Shown here: positions 1 to 8,769 of the stretch, piece after piece
Layout: each line of letters begins with the position of its first letter
Position numbering within the stretch: the stretch's first letter is position 1
Assembly (NCBI RefSeq): GCF_000737595.1
Contig: NZ_CP006271.1
Span: 682,001 to 746,000 of the forward strand
Source: Synechococcus sp. KORDI-52
GTDB lineage: Bacteria; Cyanobacteriota; Cyanobacteriia; PCC-6307; Cyanobiaceae
Length of the DNA: 64,000 nt
Direction: 5' to 3'
Program-made: the position numbers and the translations under genes
Notes under the pieces: model-generated
What the model was told of the DNA's origin: nothing
Databases searched by the model: none
The model's input: the letters and a program-made list of their open reading frames with translations, nothing else

Positions 1-184
<184 letters not shown>

Positions 185-233
185 TCATACCTGGCCAGAA
201 TGACGGCAGGTTCACGCTGCACGACGCTCACCC

Positions 234-632
234 ATGCGGATGCTTCACACCATGCTTCGGGTCGCTGATCTGGAGCGGTCTCTGGGCTTCTACACCGAGG
301 TCCTGGGCATGCAGCTTCTGCGCCGGAAGGATTACCCCAGCGGGCGCTTCACCCTGGCCTTTGTTGGCTACGGATCGGAAGAGAATCACACTGTTCTGGA
401 ACTCACCCACAATTGGGACACTGAGAGCTACACCCTGGGTGATGCCTATGGCCACATCGCCCTTGGGGTGGATGACATCCGCAGCACCTGTGCGGGCATT
501 GCCGATAAGGGTGGGCGCGTCGTGCGGGAACCTGGCCCGATGAAGCACGGCACCACCGTCATTGCTTTTGTTGAAGATCCCGATGGTTACAAGGTGGAAT
601 TGATCGAGTTGTCCTCCAAAGCCCCCGCCTGA
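234..632 (+). CDS. gloA: Lactoylglutathione lyase (glyoxalase I)
   Basis: This 132-residue protein has the usual length of a single-domain glyoxalase I. It converts the methylglyoxal-glutathione hemithioacetal to S-lactoylglutathione in the cytoplasm. Seen: the N-terminal metal-ligand His in LHTMLRV, the family segment [11 protein letters not shown], a Glu ligand in [10 protein letters not shown], a His ligand in HIALGV and a C-terminal Glu ligand in GYKVELIEL. All four expected metal ligands are present, so it should be active. An ATG two codons later (240) is an alternative start. The ClpB-like gene begins only 5 bases after the stop, suggesting a shared transcript. Confidence 0.93.
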   Translation: MRMLHTMLRVADLERSLGFYTEVLGMQLLRRKDYPSGRFTLAFVGYGSEENHTVLELTHNWDTESYTLGDAYGHIALGVDDIRSTCAGIADKGGRVVREPGPMKHGTTVIAFVEDPDGYKVELIELSSKAPA

Positions 633-637
633 ACAGG

Positions 638-3424
638 ATGACCTCATCCCCAGCTTTGAACGGCAGCCTCACCCATGAGCCGGACCGCTTCAGCGATGCG
701 GCCTGGGATCTGCTACTGAGTGGTCAGGACGTCGCCCGTCGTTGGCGCCATGAGCAGTTGGATGTGGAGCACCTGATCCAGGTGCTGTTCACCGATCCCT
801 CATGCCGCCGCTTGGTGGAGCGCTTGCCCCTCCCGATCGATGCCTTGTTGGATCGCCTGGAGGATGTGCTGGCCGATCAGCCTTCAGGGCGAGGTGATGA
901 GCTGTACATCGGTGATGACCTGGAGCAGCTGCTGGATGCGGCCGAAGCCATTCGTCAGCGCTGGAACGGCGATGTCATCGATCTGCCGGAAGTGCTGATG
1001 GCCATCGGCGCTGATCCAAGGATCGGGGCTGAGTTGTTCGCTGGGCTGGGGCTGTCGGCCGATCAGCTTGAACTGTTGCTCCAGAAGGGTGTTGACGCTG
1101 GGGTGGGCGGTGTTCAATCTCCACCGCAGGGCCGGCCGGGGCCGTCGTCTCCGCAAGAGGCTCCGCGTCGTCAACGGGTAGCTTCTGTTCCCCCCTCCTC
1201 CCGAGCTCTGCGCGAGTCGGCTTCCCCCCAGCCGTCTGTCCTGCCTCGACAGCCGGACCGCCTCGAGCCTTCAGCGGCCTCCGATGCTTCGCTGCAGGAG
1301 CAACCCTCGGCGTTGGAGTCCTACGGGCGGGACCTCACCGAAGAAGCGGAGGCAGGCAGCCTCGATCCTGTGATCGGACGCGATTCCGAAATCCGCAACC
1401 TGATCAAGGTGCTGTCACGCCGGAGCAAGAACAACCCGGTGCTCATCGGTGAACCTGGTGTTGGCAAAACAGCGATTGCGGAGCTGTTGGCCCAGCGGAT
1501 CGTGGCGGGTGAAGTGCCTGAGTCGTTGCAGGGCCTGCGGCTGGTGGCGCTCGATCTTGGGGCCTTGATCGCCGGTGCCAAGTTCAGGGGGCAGTTCGAG
1601 GAACGCCTGCGTTCGGTGCTCGAGGAGGTGAGTGGTTCCGATTCCGGTGTGGTGTTGTTTATCGATGAGCTGCACACCGTGGTCGGCAGCGATCGCAGCA
1701 GCACCGATGCCGGCAGCCTGTTGAAGCCAGCCCTCGCCCGTGGGGATCTGCGCTGCATCGGCGCCACCACGCCTGAGGATTACAGGCTCACGGTGGAGAA
1801 GGATCCGGCCCTCAACCGGCGCTTTCAGCAGGTGGTGATCCGTGAGCCGGACCTGGAGTTGAGTTTGGAGATTCTGCGGGGCCTCAAGGAGCGCTATGAA
1901 CTCCACCACGGCGTCACCATCACCGACGACGCCATCCAGACCGCCAACCGTCTTGCCGACCGCTACATCAGCGATCGCTGCCTGCCGGACAAAGCCATTG
2001 ACCTGATTGATGAAGCGGCGGCGCAACTGAAGATGGAGGTCACCTCCAAGCCGCAGGTGGTGGAGGAGGCCGAGGCGGATCTGCGTCGCGTTGAACTGGC
2101 TCTGCTCGCGGCTGAGCAGGCGCCTGAAGCGGAACGGATTCAGCTCCAGCGCAACCGGCTTGAGGTGTCCACGCGACTGGACGATCTGCGGCGCCGCTGG
2201 CAGGAGGAGCGCGGTCAGCTCGAGGAGCTCGGTCAGCTGCTCCAGCAGGACGAAGACCTGCGCCATGCCATCGCTGAAGCCGAGCGGGATGGCGACCTCG
2301 AGGAAGCGGCCCGCCTTCAGTACGACCAGTTGCATCGGGTGCAGCAGCGCCGGGATGAGCTGGAGGCGTCCCAGGCGGAGGCACAGTCGGCCGGAACGAC
2401 TCTGTTGCGCGAGCAGGTGGAGGCCGGGGACATTGCGGATCTGGTGGCTCGCTGGACCGGGATCCCCGTGCAGCGGCTGTTGGCGGGCGAGCGGCGCAAA
2501 CTCCTGGATCTCGACGCCCACCTCGCCGACCGGGTGATTGGTCAGGCTGAGGCGGTGACGGCCGTTGCTTCTGCCATCCGCCGTGCCCGGGCCGGCATGA
2601 AGGACCCCCGTCGTCCGGTGGGCTCCTTCTTGTTCCTGGGGCCAACCGGCGTCGGCAAAACCGAGCTGGCGAAGGCGCTGGCGGGGTCGCTGTTTGATGA
2701 AGAGGAGGCTCTGGTTCGCCTCGACATGAGCGAGTTCATGGAGAGGAATGCCGTGGCTCGGCTCATCGGTGCTCCCCCCGGCTATGTCGGCTATGAGGAA
2801 GGGGGGCAGCTCACGGAGGCCGTGCGCCGTCGTCCCTACGCGGTGCTGCTTCTTGATGAGGTGGAGAAGGCCCATCCCGATGTTTTCAACCTGCTGCTGC
2901 AGGTGCTGGATGACGGCCGGCTCACCGATTCCCAGGGCCGCACTGTCGATTTCCGCCACACCGTGGTTGTGATGACCAGCAATCTGGCCAGCCCGGCGAT
3001 CCTTGAACATGCCCGTTCGGGATCCACGGATGAGTCAGCCCTGCAACAGCAGGTGGATGCAGCACTCTCCAGCCAGTTCCGGCCTGAATTCCTCAACCGC
3101 ATTGATGAGGTCATTCGTTTCCGCCCCTTGGAGGTGGCCGATCTGGTGCGGATTGTTCAGCTGCAACTGAAGGACCTCGCTGCCCTGTTGGCCGAGCAGG
3201 GTCTTGCCCTTCAGGTGGACGATGCTGTCGCTGAGACCATGGCCCGTCAGGGCCATGAACCGGAGTACGGGGCGAGGCCCCTGCGTCGGGTGTTGCGGCG
3301 CCAATTGGAAAATCCGCTCTCCACCCTGCTGCTTGAGGAGCGCTTTGCCGGAGCCAGTGGCGTGACGGTGCGGCTGGGGGAGGCCGGCACGGATGCCCTG
3401 GTGTTCGATCCGGTGGGGGTTTGA
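638..3424 (+). CDS. clpB2: ClpB-type AAA+ chaperone (ClpB2-like disaggregase)
   Basis: 928 residues. A Clp N-domain (about 15-150) is followed by a Pro/Ser-rich linker (about 155-225), AAA-1 with Walker A GEPGVGKT and Walker B VLFIDELH, a coiled-coil middle domain (about 465-590), and AAA-2 with Walker A GPTGVGKT and sensor region TSNLAS. The long middle domain and the lack of an obvious ClpP-binding IGF loop point to a ClpB disaggregase rather than ClpC. Cyanobacteria commonly carry two ClpB proteins, and the atypical N-domain and long linker here fit the non-heat-shock paralogue (inferred). It follows gloA by 5 bases and precedes the secE-nusG ribosomal cluster. Confidence 0.88.
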   Translation: MTSSPALNGSLTHEPDRFSDAAWDLLLSGQDVARRWRHEQLDVEHLIQVLFTDPSCRRLVERLPLPIDALLDRLEDVLADQPSGRGDELYIGDDLEQLLDAAEAIRQRWNGDVIDLPEVLMAIGADPRIGAELFAGLGLSADQLELLLQKGVDAGVGGVQSPPQGRPGPSSPQEAPRRQRVASVPPSSRALRESASPQPSVLPRQPDRLEPSAASDASLQEQPSALESYGRDLTEEAEAGSLDPVIGRDSEIRNLIKVLSRRSKNNPVLIGEPGVGKTAIAELLAQRIVAGEVPESLQGLRLVALDLGALIAGAKFRGQFEERLRSVLEEVSGSDSGVVLFIDELHTVVGSDRSSTDAGSLLKPALARGDLRCIGATTPEDYRLTVEKDPALNRRFQQVVIREPDLELSLEILRGLKERYELHHGVTITDDAIQTANRLADRYISDRCLPDKAIDLIDEAAAQLKMEVTSKPQVVEEAEADLRRVELALLAAEQAPEAERIQLQRNRLEVSTRLDDLRRRWQEERGQLEELGQLLQQDEDLRHAIAEAERDGDLEEAARLQYDQLHRVQQRRDELEASQAEAQSAGTTLLREQVEAGDIADLVARWTGIPVQRLLAGERRKLLDLDAHLADRVIGQAEAVTAVASAIRRARAGMKDPRRPVGSFLFLGPTGVGKTELAKALAGSLFDEEEALVRLDMSEFMERNAVARLIGAPPGYVGYEEGGQLTEAVRRRPYAVLLLDEVEKAHPDVFNLLLQVLDDGRLTDSQGRTVDFRHTVVVMTSNLASPAILEHARSGSTDESALQQQVDAALSSQFRPEFLNRIDEVIRFRPLEVADLVRIVQLQLKDLAALLAEQGLALQVDDAVAETMARQGHEPEYGARPLRRVLRRQLENPLSTLLLEERFAGASGVTVRLGEAGTDALVFDPVGV

Positions 3425-3494
3425 GGGCATCCGGTAGGGTGTCTGTTTGGCGAAGTGCCCACCGGCACCGTTGTCAACTTCCGGTCCCATCCCC

Positions 3495-3737
3495 GTGACC
3501 AGCCCCATCTCTGAGGACACCACCACTTCCGACGGCTCCAAGGCCGCTGCCGATTCCACCAAATCCGGTGGTTTTCTGGCGGACACGGTTGATGAGCTGA
3601 AACTCGTGGTCTGGCCCAGCCGCCAGCAACTGTTCAGCGAATCCATCGCTGTGATCCTGATGGTCAGCCTTTCGGCGGCCACCATTGCGGCTGTCAGCCG
3701 TCTGTTTGGGTGGGCTTCGTCCCAGGTGTTCCGCTGA
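3495..3737 (+). CDS. secE: Preprotein translocase subunit SecE
   Basis: 80 residues from a GTG at 3495. A Ser/Thr-rich N-terminal tail is followed by the SecE amphipathic segment (FLADTVDELKLVVWPSRQQ) and one transmembrane helix near residues 50-68. SecE stabilises SecY in the Sec and thylakoid translocon; the single-helix form is standard for cyanobacteria. A TTG at 3447 would extend the frame by 16 residues, but the extension looks unlike SecE. nusG starts 21 bases downstream, the classical secE-nusG pairing. Confidence 0.88.
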   Translation: MTSPISEDTTTSDGSKAAADSTKSGGFLADTVDELKLVVWPSRQQLFSESIAVILMVSLSAATIAAVSRLFGWASSQVFR

Positions 3738-3758
3738 CTCGATATCACCTTTCTCGCC

Positions 3759-4427
3759 GTGCCCGACGACCTGACCACACCGGACACCCCTGAGGTGCTT
3801 GATCTGCCGGCCCCGAACGAGGGGGAAGACGGCACCTTGCCTGCGGCGGCTGTCGCCAACACGGCCATCGCCCGTTGGTACGCCATTCAAGTGGCCTCCA
3901 GCTGCGAGAAGAAGGTCAAGGCCACCCTGGAGCAGCGGGCCGTCACCCTCGGGGTGAGCAACCGAATCCTCGAAATCGAGATTCCCCAGACCCCTGCCGT
4001 CAAGCTGAAGAAGGACGGCACCCGTCAGTCCACCGAGGAGAAGGTGTTTCCCGGCTATGTGCTGGTTCGGATGGTGCTGGATGAGGACACGATGATGGCG
4101 GTGCGGAGCACCCCGAACGTGATCAATTTCGTCGGTGCTGAGGACCGGCGCGCCACCGGTAAGGCCCGTGGTCACATCAAGCCTCGTCCCCTCAGCCGCT
4201 CTGAGGTGGATCGCATCTTCAAGCGCGCTGCCGAGAAGAAGACCGTCGTCAAGGTGGATCTCACCGAAGGCGATCAGATCCTGGTGACAGCTGGTCCGTT
4301 CAAGGACTTCCAGGGCGAGGTGATCGAAGTGTCTGGGGAGCGCAACAAGCTCAAGGCGCTGCTCTCCATCTTTGGTCGAGAGACTCCTGTGGAACTGGAG
4401 TTTTCTCAGATCAGCAAACAGAACTGA
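3759..4427 (+). CDS. nusG: Transcription termination/antitermination factor NusG
   Basis: 222 residues from a GTG. After a roughly 35-residue acidic extension come the NGN domain (ARWYAIQVASSCEKKVKATLEQR and FPGYVLVRMVLDEDTMMAVRSTPNVINFVG) and a C-terminal KOW domain (EGDQILVTAGPFKDFQGEVIEV). NusG binds the RNA polymerase clamp and modulates pausing and Rho or ribosome coupling. Length and domain order match bacterial NusG. It sits between secE and rplK as in most bacteria; the 109-base gap to rplK holds a structured leader. Confidence 0.96.
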   Translation: MPDDLTTPDTPEVLDLPAPNEGEDGTLPAAAVANTAIARWYAIQVASSCEKKVKATLEQRAVTLGVSNRILEIEIPQTPAVKLKKDGTRQSTEEKVFPGYVLVRMVLDEDTMMAVRSTPNVINFVGAEDRRATGKARGHIKPRPLSRSEVDRIFKRAAEKKTVVKVDLTEGDQILVTAGPFKDFQGEVIEVSGERNKLKALLSIFGRETPVELEFSQISKQN

Positions 4428-4435
4428 CCTGGCGG

Positions 4436-4528
4436 CGGCCGTCTCCCTGCGGAGGGCGGCCTTGGGAATGGGCAACCATTCCGCCGCACCCGACCCGAGG
4501 GTTTGGTGATCCGCAGCTGTCCAAACCC
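4436..4528 (+). promoter_or_regulatory. Structured leader upstream of rplK
   Basis: The nusG-rplK gap contains a GC-rich hairpin near 4436-4462 and a second inverted repeat in which GGGTTTGG (4499-4506) pairs exactly with CCAAACCC (4521-4528), ending 8 bases before the rplK ATG. In E. coli, ribosomal protein L1 represses its own operon by binding the rplK leader. A similar role here is inferred from position only; no conserved L1-site consensus was verified. Confidence 0.35.
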
Positions 4529-4536
4529 CCCAGCCG

Positions 4537-4962
4537 ATGGCCAAGAAAGTCGTAGCTGTGATCAAGCTGGCCCTAGACGCCGGCAAAGCCAACCCCGCGC
4601 CGCCGGTGGGCCCTGCCCTCGGTCAGCACGGTGTGAACATCATGATGTTCTGCAAGGAGTACAACGCTCGAACGCAGGACAAGGCCGGTTATGTGATTCC
4701 GGTGGAGATCTCGGTCTTCGAAGACCGCAGCTTCACCTTCATCACCAAGACGCCTCCGGCGTCGGTGCTGATCACCAAGGCCGCCAAGATCCAAAAGGGA
4801 TCCGGTGAGTCCGCCAAGGGCAGTGTTGGATCGATCAGTCGGGCTCAGCTCGAGGAGATCGCCAAGACCAAACTCCCCGATCTCAACTGCACAAGCGTTG
4901 AATCCGCCATGCGGATCATCGAAGGCACCGCCCGCAACATGGGCGTTTCCATCAGCGACTGA
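4537..4962 (+). CDS. rplK: 50S ribosomal protein L11
   Basis: 141 residues, the standard length. L11 forms the GTPase-associated centre base on 23S rRNA. Seen: the N-terminal signature ([24 protein letters not shown]), the hinge prolines, the TPPASVLI segment and the C-terminal rRNA-binding region ending GTARNMGV. It is second in the nusG-rplK-rplA-rplJ-rplL cluster, with rplA 71 bases downstream. Confidence 0.98.
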   Translation: MAKKVVAVIKLALDAGKANPAPPVGPALGQHGVNIMMFCKEYNARTQDKAGYVIPVEISVFEDRSFTFITKTPPASVLITKAAKIQKGSGESAKGSVGSISRAQLEEIAKTKLPDLNCTSVESAMRIIEGTARNMGVSISD

Positions 4963-5033
4963 CGTCGCTGCATCGCTTCTCCAACCCATTCGGGGGAGGC
5001 ATCACTGATGTCGCCTGAACCCCACCTCTGAAC

Positions 5034-5741
5034 ATGCCCAAAATCTCTAAGCGCCTGGCCAGCCTGGCCGGCAAGATCGAGGACCGTGCCTACGCACCCC
5101 TCGAGGCGATTGCCCTGGTTAAGGACAATGCCAACGCGAAATTCGACGAGACGATGGAGGCCCATGTGCGCCTCGGTATCGATCCGAAGTACACCGACCA
5201 GCAGCTGCGCACCACCGTGGCACTGCCCAATGGCACCGGTCAGACCGTGCGCATCGCCGTGGTGACCCGTGGTGAGAAGGTGGCTGAAGCCAAAGCCGCC
5301 GGTGCTGAACTCGCCGGTGAAGAAGACCTGGTGGAAAGCATCAGCAAGGGCGAGATGGATTTCGACCTGTTGATCGCCACCCCCGACATGATGCCCAAAG
5401 TGGCCAAGTTGGGTCGGGTCCTCGGCCCCCGTGGCTTGATGCCCAACCCCAAGGCAGGCACCGTCACCACGGACCTTGAGGCCGCGATCAAGGAATTCAA
5501 GGCCGGCAAACTGGAATTCCGTGCCGACCGCACCGGCATCGTCCACGTCCGTTTCGGCAAGGCCAGCTTCAGTGCCGATGCCCTGCTGCAGAACCTCAAG
5601 ACCCTGCAGGAGACCATCGACCGCAACAAGCCCAGTGGTGCTAAGGGCCGCTACTGGAAGTCCCTGTATGTGACCTCCACCATGGGTCCTTCCGTTGAAG
5701 TCGATTTCTCTGCTCTGCAGGACATCGAGCAGGGGAGCTGA
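5034..5741 (+). CDS. rplA: 50S ribosomal protein L1
   Basis: 235 residues, the normal length for L1, which forms the mobile stalk at the ribosomal E site and is often an operon repressor. Seen: [23 protein letters not shown] near the N-terminus and the signature [16 protein letters not shown] around residue 127. The N-terminus is canonical (MPKISKRL). It is followed by a 239-base leader before rplJ. Confidence 0.98.
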   Translation: MPKISKRLASLAGKIEDRAYAPLEAIALVKDNANAKFDETMEAHVRLGIDPKYTDQQLRTTVALPNGTGQTVRIAVVTRGEKVAEAKAAGAELAGEEDLVESISKGEMDFDLLIATPDMMPKVAKLGRVLGPRGLMPNPKAGTVTTDLEAAIKEFKAGKLEFRADRTGIVHVRFGKASFSADALLQNLKTLQETIDRNKPSGAKGRYWKSLYVTSTMGPSVEVDFSALQDIEQGS

Positions 5742-5759
5742 TCCGGCTCTCCTCTACAC

Positions 5760-5980
5760 TTAAAGATTGGCGAAAGCCAAATCGGGCACGCGCCCGGCCA
5801 GAGACAGCAGGATGTCCCTGGGAATGACTTCAGTCCTTCCCGTTGATGTAATCCCTGCCGAGGCAGACGCGACACGGTTTTTGTCCCATCCGGGATTGGA
5901 TCGGCACGCGGCCTCGTCTTCCTCTCGAAGACTCGATCGGCCGTGTGCCCAGCTTGTTCCTTTGATCCGATCCAATCCCT
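5760..5980 (+). promoter_or_regulatory. rplJL leader with start-site-sequestering stem (L10-leader-like)
   Basis: The 239 bases between rplA and rplJ are highly structured. There is a GAAA-tetraloop hairpin at 5765-5783, a small GC hairpin just after it, and a long hairpin centred on GTCTTC...GAAGAC (about 5909-5946). The outermost element is a perfect 13-bp pairing of GGGATTGGATCGG (5892-5904) with CCGATCCAATCCC (5967-5979), which ends one base before the rplJ ATG and would bury the ribosome-binding region. L10-L12 feedback on an RNA leader is known in other bacteria; that this leader does the same is inferred from position and structure. Confidence 0.55.
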
Positions 5981-6508
5981 ATGGGCCGCACGCTGGAGAA
6001 CAAGCAGCAGATCGTCGGAGAGCTCAAAGAGCTCCTCGCCGACGCCGAACTGGCACTTGTCCTTGATTTCAAGGGCCTGTCCATCAAGGAGATGTCTGAC
6101 CTGCGGGATCGTCTGCGGGCCAGCGACAGCGTTTGCAAGGTGACCAAAAACACCTTGATGCGCCGTGCCATTGATGGTGACAGCAACTGGGCCAGCCTCG
6201 ACTCCCTGCTGACCGGAACCAACGCCTTCGTCCTGGTGAAGGGCGATGTTGGTGCCGGTGTGAAGGCCGTTCAGACCTTCCAGAAGGAACTCAAGAAGTC
6301 CGAGACCAAGGGCGGCCTTTTCGAAGGCAAGCTCCTGTCTCAGGACGAGATCAAAGCCATTGCCGATCTCCCCTCCAAGGAGCAGCTCATGGCTCAGATC
6401 GCCGGTGCCATCAACGCCGTGGCCACGAAGGTCGCTGTGGGCATCAACGAGGTTCCCTCTGGTATGGCCAGGGCGCTCAAGCAGCACGCCGAAGGCGGCG
6501 AAGGCTGA
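5981..6508 (+). CDS. rplJ: 50S ribosomal protein L10
   Basis: 175 residues. L10 anchors the L7/L12 dimers to 23S rRNA. Seen: [19 protein letters not shown] at the N-terminus, [33 protein letters not shown] and the C-terminal helix that binds L12. The ATG is directly adjacent to the 13-bp leader stem. rplL follows 54 bases later. Confidence 0.97.
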   Translation: MGRTLENKQQIVGELKELLADAELALVLDFKGLSIKEMSDLRDRLRASDSVCKVTKNTLMRRAIDGDSNWASLDSLLTGTNAFVLVKGDVGAGVKAVQTFQKELKKSETKGGLFEGKLLSQDEIKAIADLPSKEQLMAQIAGAINAVATKVAVGINEVPSGMARALKQHAEGGEG

Positions 6509-6562
6509 TTCGGCCCTGCCGAGACCACTGTTCATTGATCTGTTGCTTCCCCTTTCAAAACC

Positions 6563-6952
6563 ATGTCTGCAAAAACCGACGAAATTCTCGAATCGCTGAA
6601 ATCCCTTTCCCTGCTTGAAGCTTCCGAGCTGGTCAAGCAGATCGAAGAGGCCTTCGGTGTGTCTGCCGCAGCATCTGCTGGTGTTGTGATGGCTGCCCCT
6701 GGCGCTGCTGGTGGCGGTGGCGAGGCCGCTGAAGAGAAGACCGAATTCGACGTGATCCTCGAAGGCTTCGAGGCTTCCGCCAAGATCAAGGTCCTCAAGG
6801 CTGTCCGTGAAGCCACCGGTCTGGGTCTGGGCGACGCCAAGGCTTTGGTCGAGGCTGCTCCCAAGGCCGTCAAGGAAGGTGTCTCCAAGGAAGACGCCGA
6901 GGCTGCCAAGAAGGCCATCGAAGAGGCCGGCGGCAAGGTCTCCCTCAAGTGA
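6563..6952 (+). CDS. rplL: 50S ribosomal protein L7/L12
   Basis: 129 residues. It has an N-terminal dimerisation helix ([29 protein letters not shown], residues 1-29), an Ala/Gly-rich hinge around 33-57 and a C-terminal factor-binding domain ([37 protein letters not shown]). It is the multi-copy stalk protein that recruits translation GTPases, and the last gene of the ribosomal operon, followed by strong terminators. Confidence 0.98.
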   Translation: MSAKTDEILESLKSLSLLEASELVKQIEEAFGVSAAASAGVVMAAPGAAGGGGEAAEEKTEFDVILEGFEASAKIKVLKAVREATGLGLGDAKALVEAAPKAVKEGVSKEDAEAAKKAIEEAGGKVSLK

Positions 6953-6960
6953 TTGCCGCG

Positions 6961-6981
6961 GGAGAGGGCATGTCCCTCTCC
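6961..6981 (+). terminator. Hairpin just after rplL
   Basis: A perfect 8-bp stem, GGAGAGGG (6961-6968) with CCCTCTCC (6974-6981) and a 5-base loop, starts 8 bases after the rplL stop. There is no adjacent T-run, so it may protect the 3' end or add to termination rather than terminate alone. Confidence 0.4.
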
Positions 6982-7001
6982 TCGTTTCCTTGTGTTCAGC
7001 C

Positions 7002-7029
7002 ACCGGCCCTTTCGAGGGTCGGTTTTTTT
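7002..7029 (+). terminator. Rho-independent terminator of the ribosomal operon
   Basis: ACCGGCCCT and AGGGTCGGT form a 9-bp stem with one G-T pair and a TTCG tetraloop. A run of seven T follows at 7023-7029. This is a textbook intrinsic terminator downstream of rplL. Confidence 0.92.
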
Positions 7030-7050
7030 GTATTTTTCTCTGGCCAACAA

Positions 7051-7077
7051 AAAAGCTCCGCCAAAGGCGGAGCTTTT
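7051..7077. terminator. Second, bidirectional terminator-like hairpin
   Basis: AAAAGCTCCGCC and GGCGGAGCTTTT form a perfect 12-bp stem with an AAA loop. The A- and T-ends make it usable in both directions. It may act as a back-up for the ribosomal operon and help separate it from the reverse-strand gene ending at 7226. Confidence 0.75.
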
Positions 7078-7225
7078 GTCGAGAGGAACACGTTCAGGAG
7101 TCTGTCCTTGTTTCGACCCTGAAGAGGCGTTCGGCACTCCTCACACATCCAAAACCTAGGAGCGCTTCCTTTGTTGTCAGCCTTGTTCTGGTCGCTCTCT
7201 CAACTGGCACTGTGACGGTTTGCTG

Positions 7226-7966
7226 TTAGCGGCCGTACGGGATCACCTGTAATCGGATGGGGCCTCTGCTGGCGATTCGCTTGGTTGATGGGCGACTGCT
7301 TGATGTGCGCGTTGCGTTCGCTGAGGGCAGGGGTGGTGGTGCAACCGGTGGCTTCGGTGCCCCCCAAGGCCTGAATCCATACCCTTGGCTGTGGCTGCTC
7401 GCCTTGGCGAGCAGCCGGTTCACCGGTTCCTGGTGGGCAAAGTAAAGGTGATTCAACTTGCGCTCTTGATAGACGCGGCGCTCCAGCTCCCAGCCAGGCT
7501 CCAGCTGCAGGGGGATGAATCCGTTGGCGTCGCGTTTTGCTACGGCGGCCTGACCGACCAGGAGTGGCGCCCGTTGCTGAGGATCGAGGGCTTCGAGCTT
7601 CAGCAACCGACCGGATTGCTTGATCCGGAAGCGGAAGCGTGTGCCCAGATCTTGCCCTCCACTGCGCAGTGAGTAGCCATTGCTGTCGAGGTAGCGCTTG
7701 CAGATCCCGCTGAAATCGAAGCGATTCAGGCTTGGTTCCACCAGTCCATCCGGGCGTGACGTCCAGCAGGACGGTTGGGCCTTGATCTGTTCCAACACCA
7801 GCAGTTTCCATTGGGACCTGCCAATGGGTTGTGCCAGCACAGCGAAACGCTCCTGCGGGACGGCGGTGCTCTCAAACAGCGAACGCGCTACGCCCCCCTG
7901 CGTTAGGCCAGCGCTCAGAAGTCCCACGGCAGTCAGGCCCGCAGCCCGCAGGTAGGTTCGGCTCAT
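7226..7966 (-). CDS. Secreted DUF3747-type protein
   Basis: 246 residues with an N-terminal hydrophobic signal (about residues 5-27). The body contains the cyanobacterial DUF3747 pattern (ERFAVLAQPIGRSQWKLLVLEQI, then CWTSRPDGLVEPSLNRFDFSGIC, then YSLRSGGQDLG), and a Pro/Ser-rich tail ends in RLQVIPYGR. Function is unknown; family members are secreted and cyanobacteria-specific. Two conserved Cys are visible (in PSCW and SGICKRY). It is divergent from rnhA, with 51 bases between the two starts. Confidence 0.75.
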   Translation of the reverse strand: MSRTYLRAAGLTAVGLLSAGLTQGGVARSLFESTAVPQERFAVLAQPIGRSQWKLLVLEQIKAQPSCWTSRPDGLVEPSLNRFDFSGICKRYLDSNGYSLRSGGQDLGTRFRFRIKQSGRLLKLEALDPQQRAPLLVGQAAVAKRDANGFIPLQLEPGWELERRVYQERKLNHLYFAHQEPVNRLLAKASSHSQGYGFRPWGAPKPPVAPPPLPSANATRTSSSRPSTKRIASRGPIRLQVIPYGR

Positions 7967-8017
7967 GCATGGTGACGCCAGAAGCCGTGTTGTACCGAAC
8001 AGTGTTGGGACCGATCA

Positions 8018-8761
8018 ATGGCGGAAGGACGGGGACGGGTTGTGGCTGCAGCGACGGATGGCGCCTGCAGCGGAAACCCAGGTCCGGGAGGTTGGGGTGC
8101 GTTGTTGCGCTTCGAAGACGGCAGCGTTGAGGAATTCGGTGGCCATGCCCCCGACACCACCAACAACCGCATGGAACTGCAGGCGGCTTTGGAGGTGTTG
8201 CAACGGCTTGAGCAGCTGCCCCGTCATCCGGATCTCACCCTGCGTACCGACAGTAAATATCTGATTGATGGGCTGGGCTCTTGGATCAAAGGCTGGAAGC
8301 GAAAAGGCTGGAAAACGGCTGCTGGTAAGCCTGTGCTCAATCAGGACCTCTGGAAGGCCTTGGATGCTGCACGTCTGGATGATGTCCCGCTGCGGTACGT
8401 CAAAGGGCATAGCGGCGATCCAGACAATGACCGGGTGGATCGCATCGCTGTGGCGTTTTCCCATGCGGCCCATCCGGATTTGGCCCTGAAGCAGGGATCA
8501 CCTGAGGCCGCATCAGAGGCTTCATCCGAGCTTGCCCCCAGGCCTCTGCTGCAGTTGTTGTCACGGTTGGAGTTGGCGGATCGGTTGGCGGAGGGTGGCT
8601 ACAGCCTCTCGTTGCTGGAGCTGGCGCAGCTGGTGGAACAGCCGTTCAAACAGCTGGAAACCAAGCAGGAGCGCTGGATCTGGAGGGATTGGATTGTCGA
8701 GCCCCAGCTGGAGGGTCGCTGGATCCTGCAACGTCGCAAGGCAGGATCAGAACAGTCCTGA
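8018..8761 (+). CDS. rnhA: Ribonuclease HI with C-terminal extension
   Basis: 247 residues. Residues 8-150 are a type 1 RNase H: catalytic Asp in [16 protein letters not shown], Glu in [11 protein letters not shown], Asp in [10 protein letters not shown], and [18 protein letters not shown] with the His and last Asp. It degrades RNA in RNA-DNA hybrids. The enzyme is usually about 150-160 residues; here about 95 extra residues follow (Leu-rich, beginning after PDLALKQGS), with no recognised domain. The pyrD start lies 8 bases after the stop. Confidence 0.93.
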   Translation: MAEGRGRVVAAATDGACSGNPGPGGWGALLRFEDGSVEEFGGHAPDTTNNRMELQAALEVLQRLEQLPRHPDLTLRTDSKYLIDGLGSWIKGWKRKGWKTAAGKPVLNQDLWKALDAARLDDVPLRYVKGHSGDPDNDRVDRIAVAFSHAAHPDLALKQGSPEAASEASSELAPRPLLQLLSRLELADRLAEGGYSLSLLELAQLVEQPFKQLETKQERWIWRDWIVEPQLEGRWILQRRKAGSEQS

Positions 8762-8769
8762 GGCAGAGC

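Noticed and set aside
1415-3010. Long reverse open frame inside clpB2
   Set aside because: It is the mirror of a highly conserved coding frame in GC-rich DNA and shows no motif of its own.
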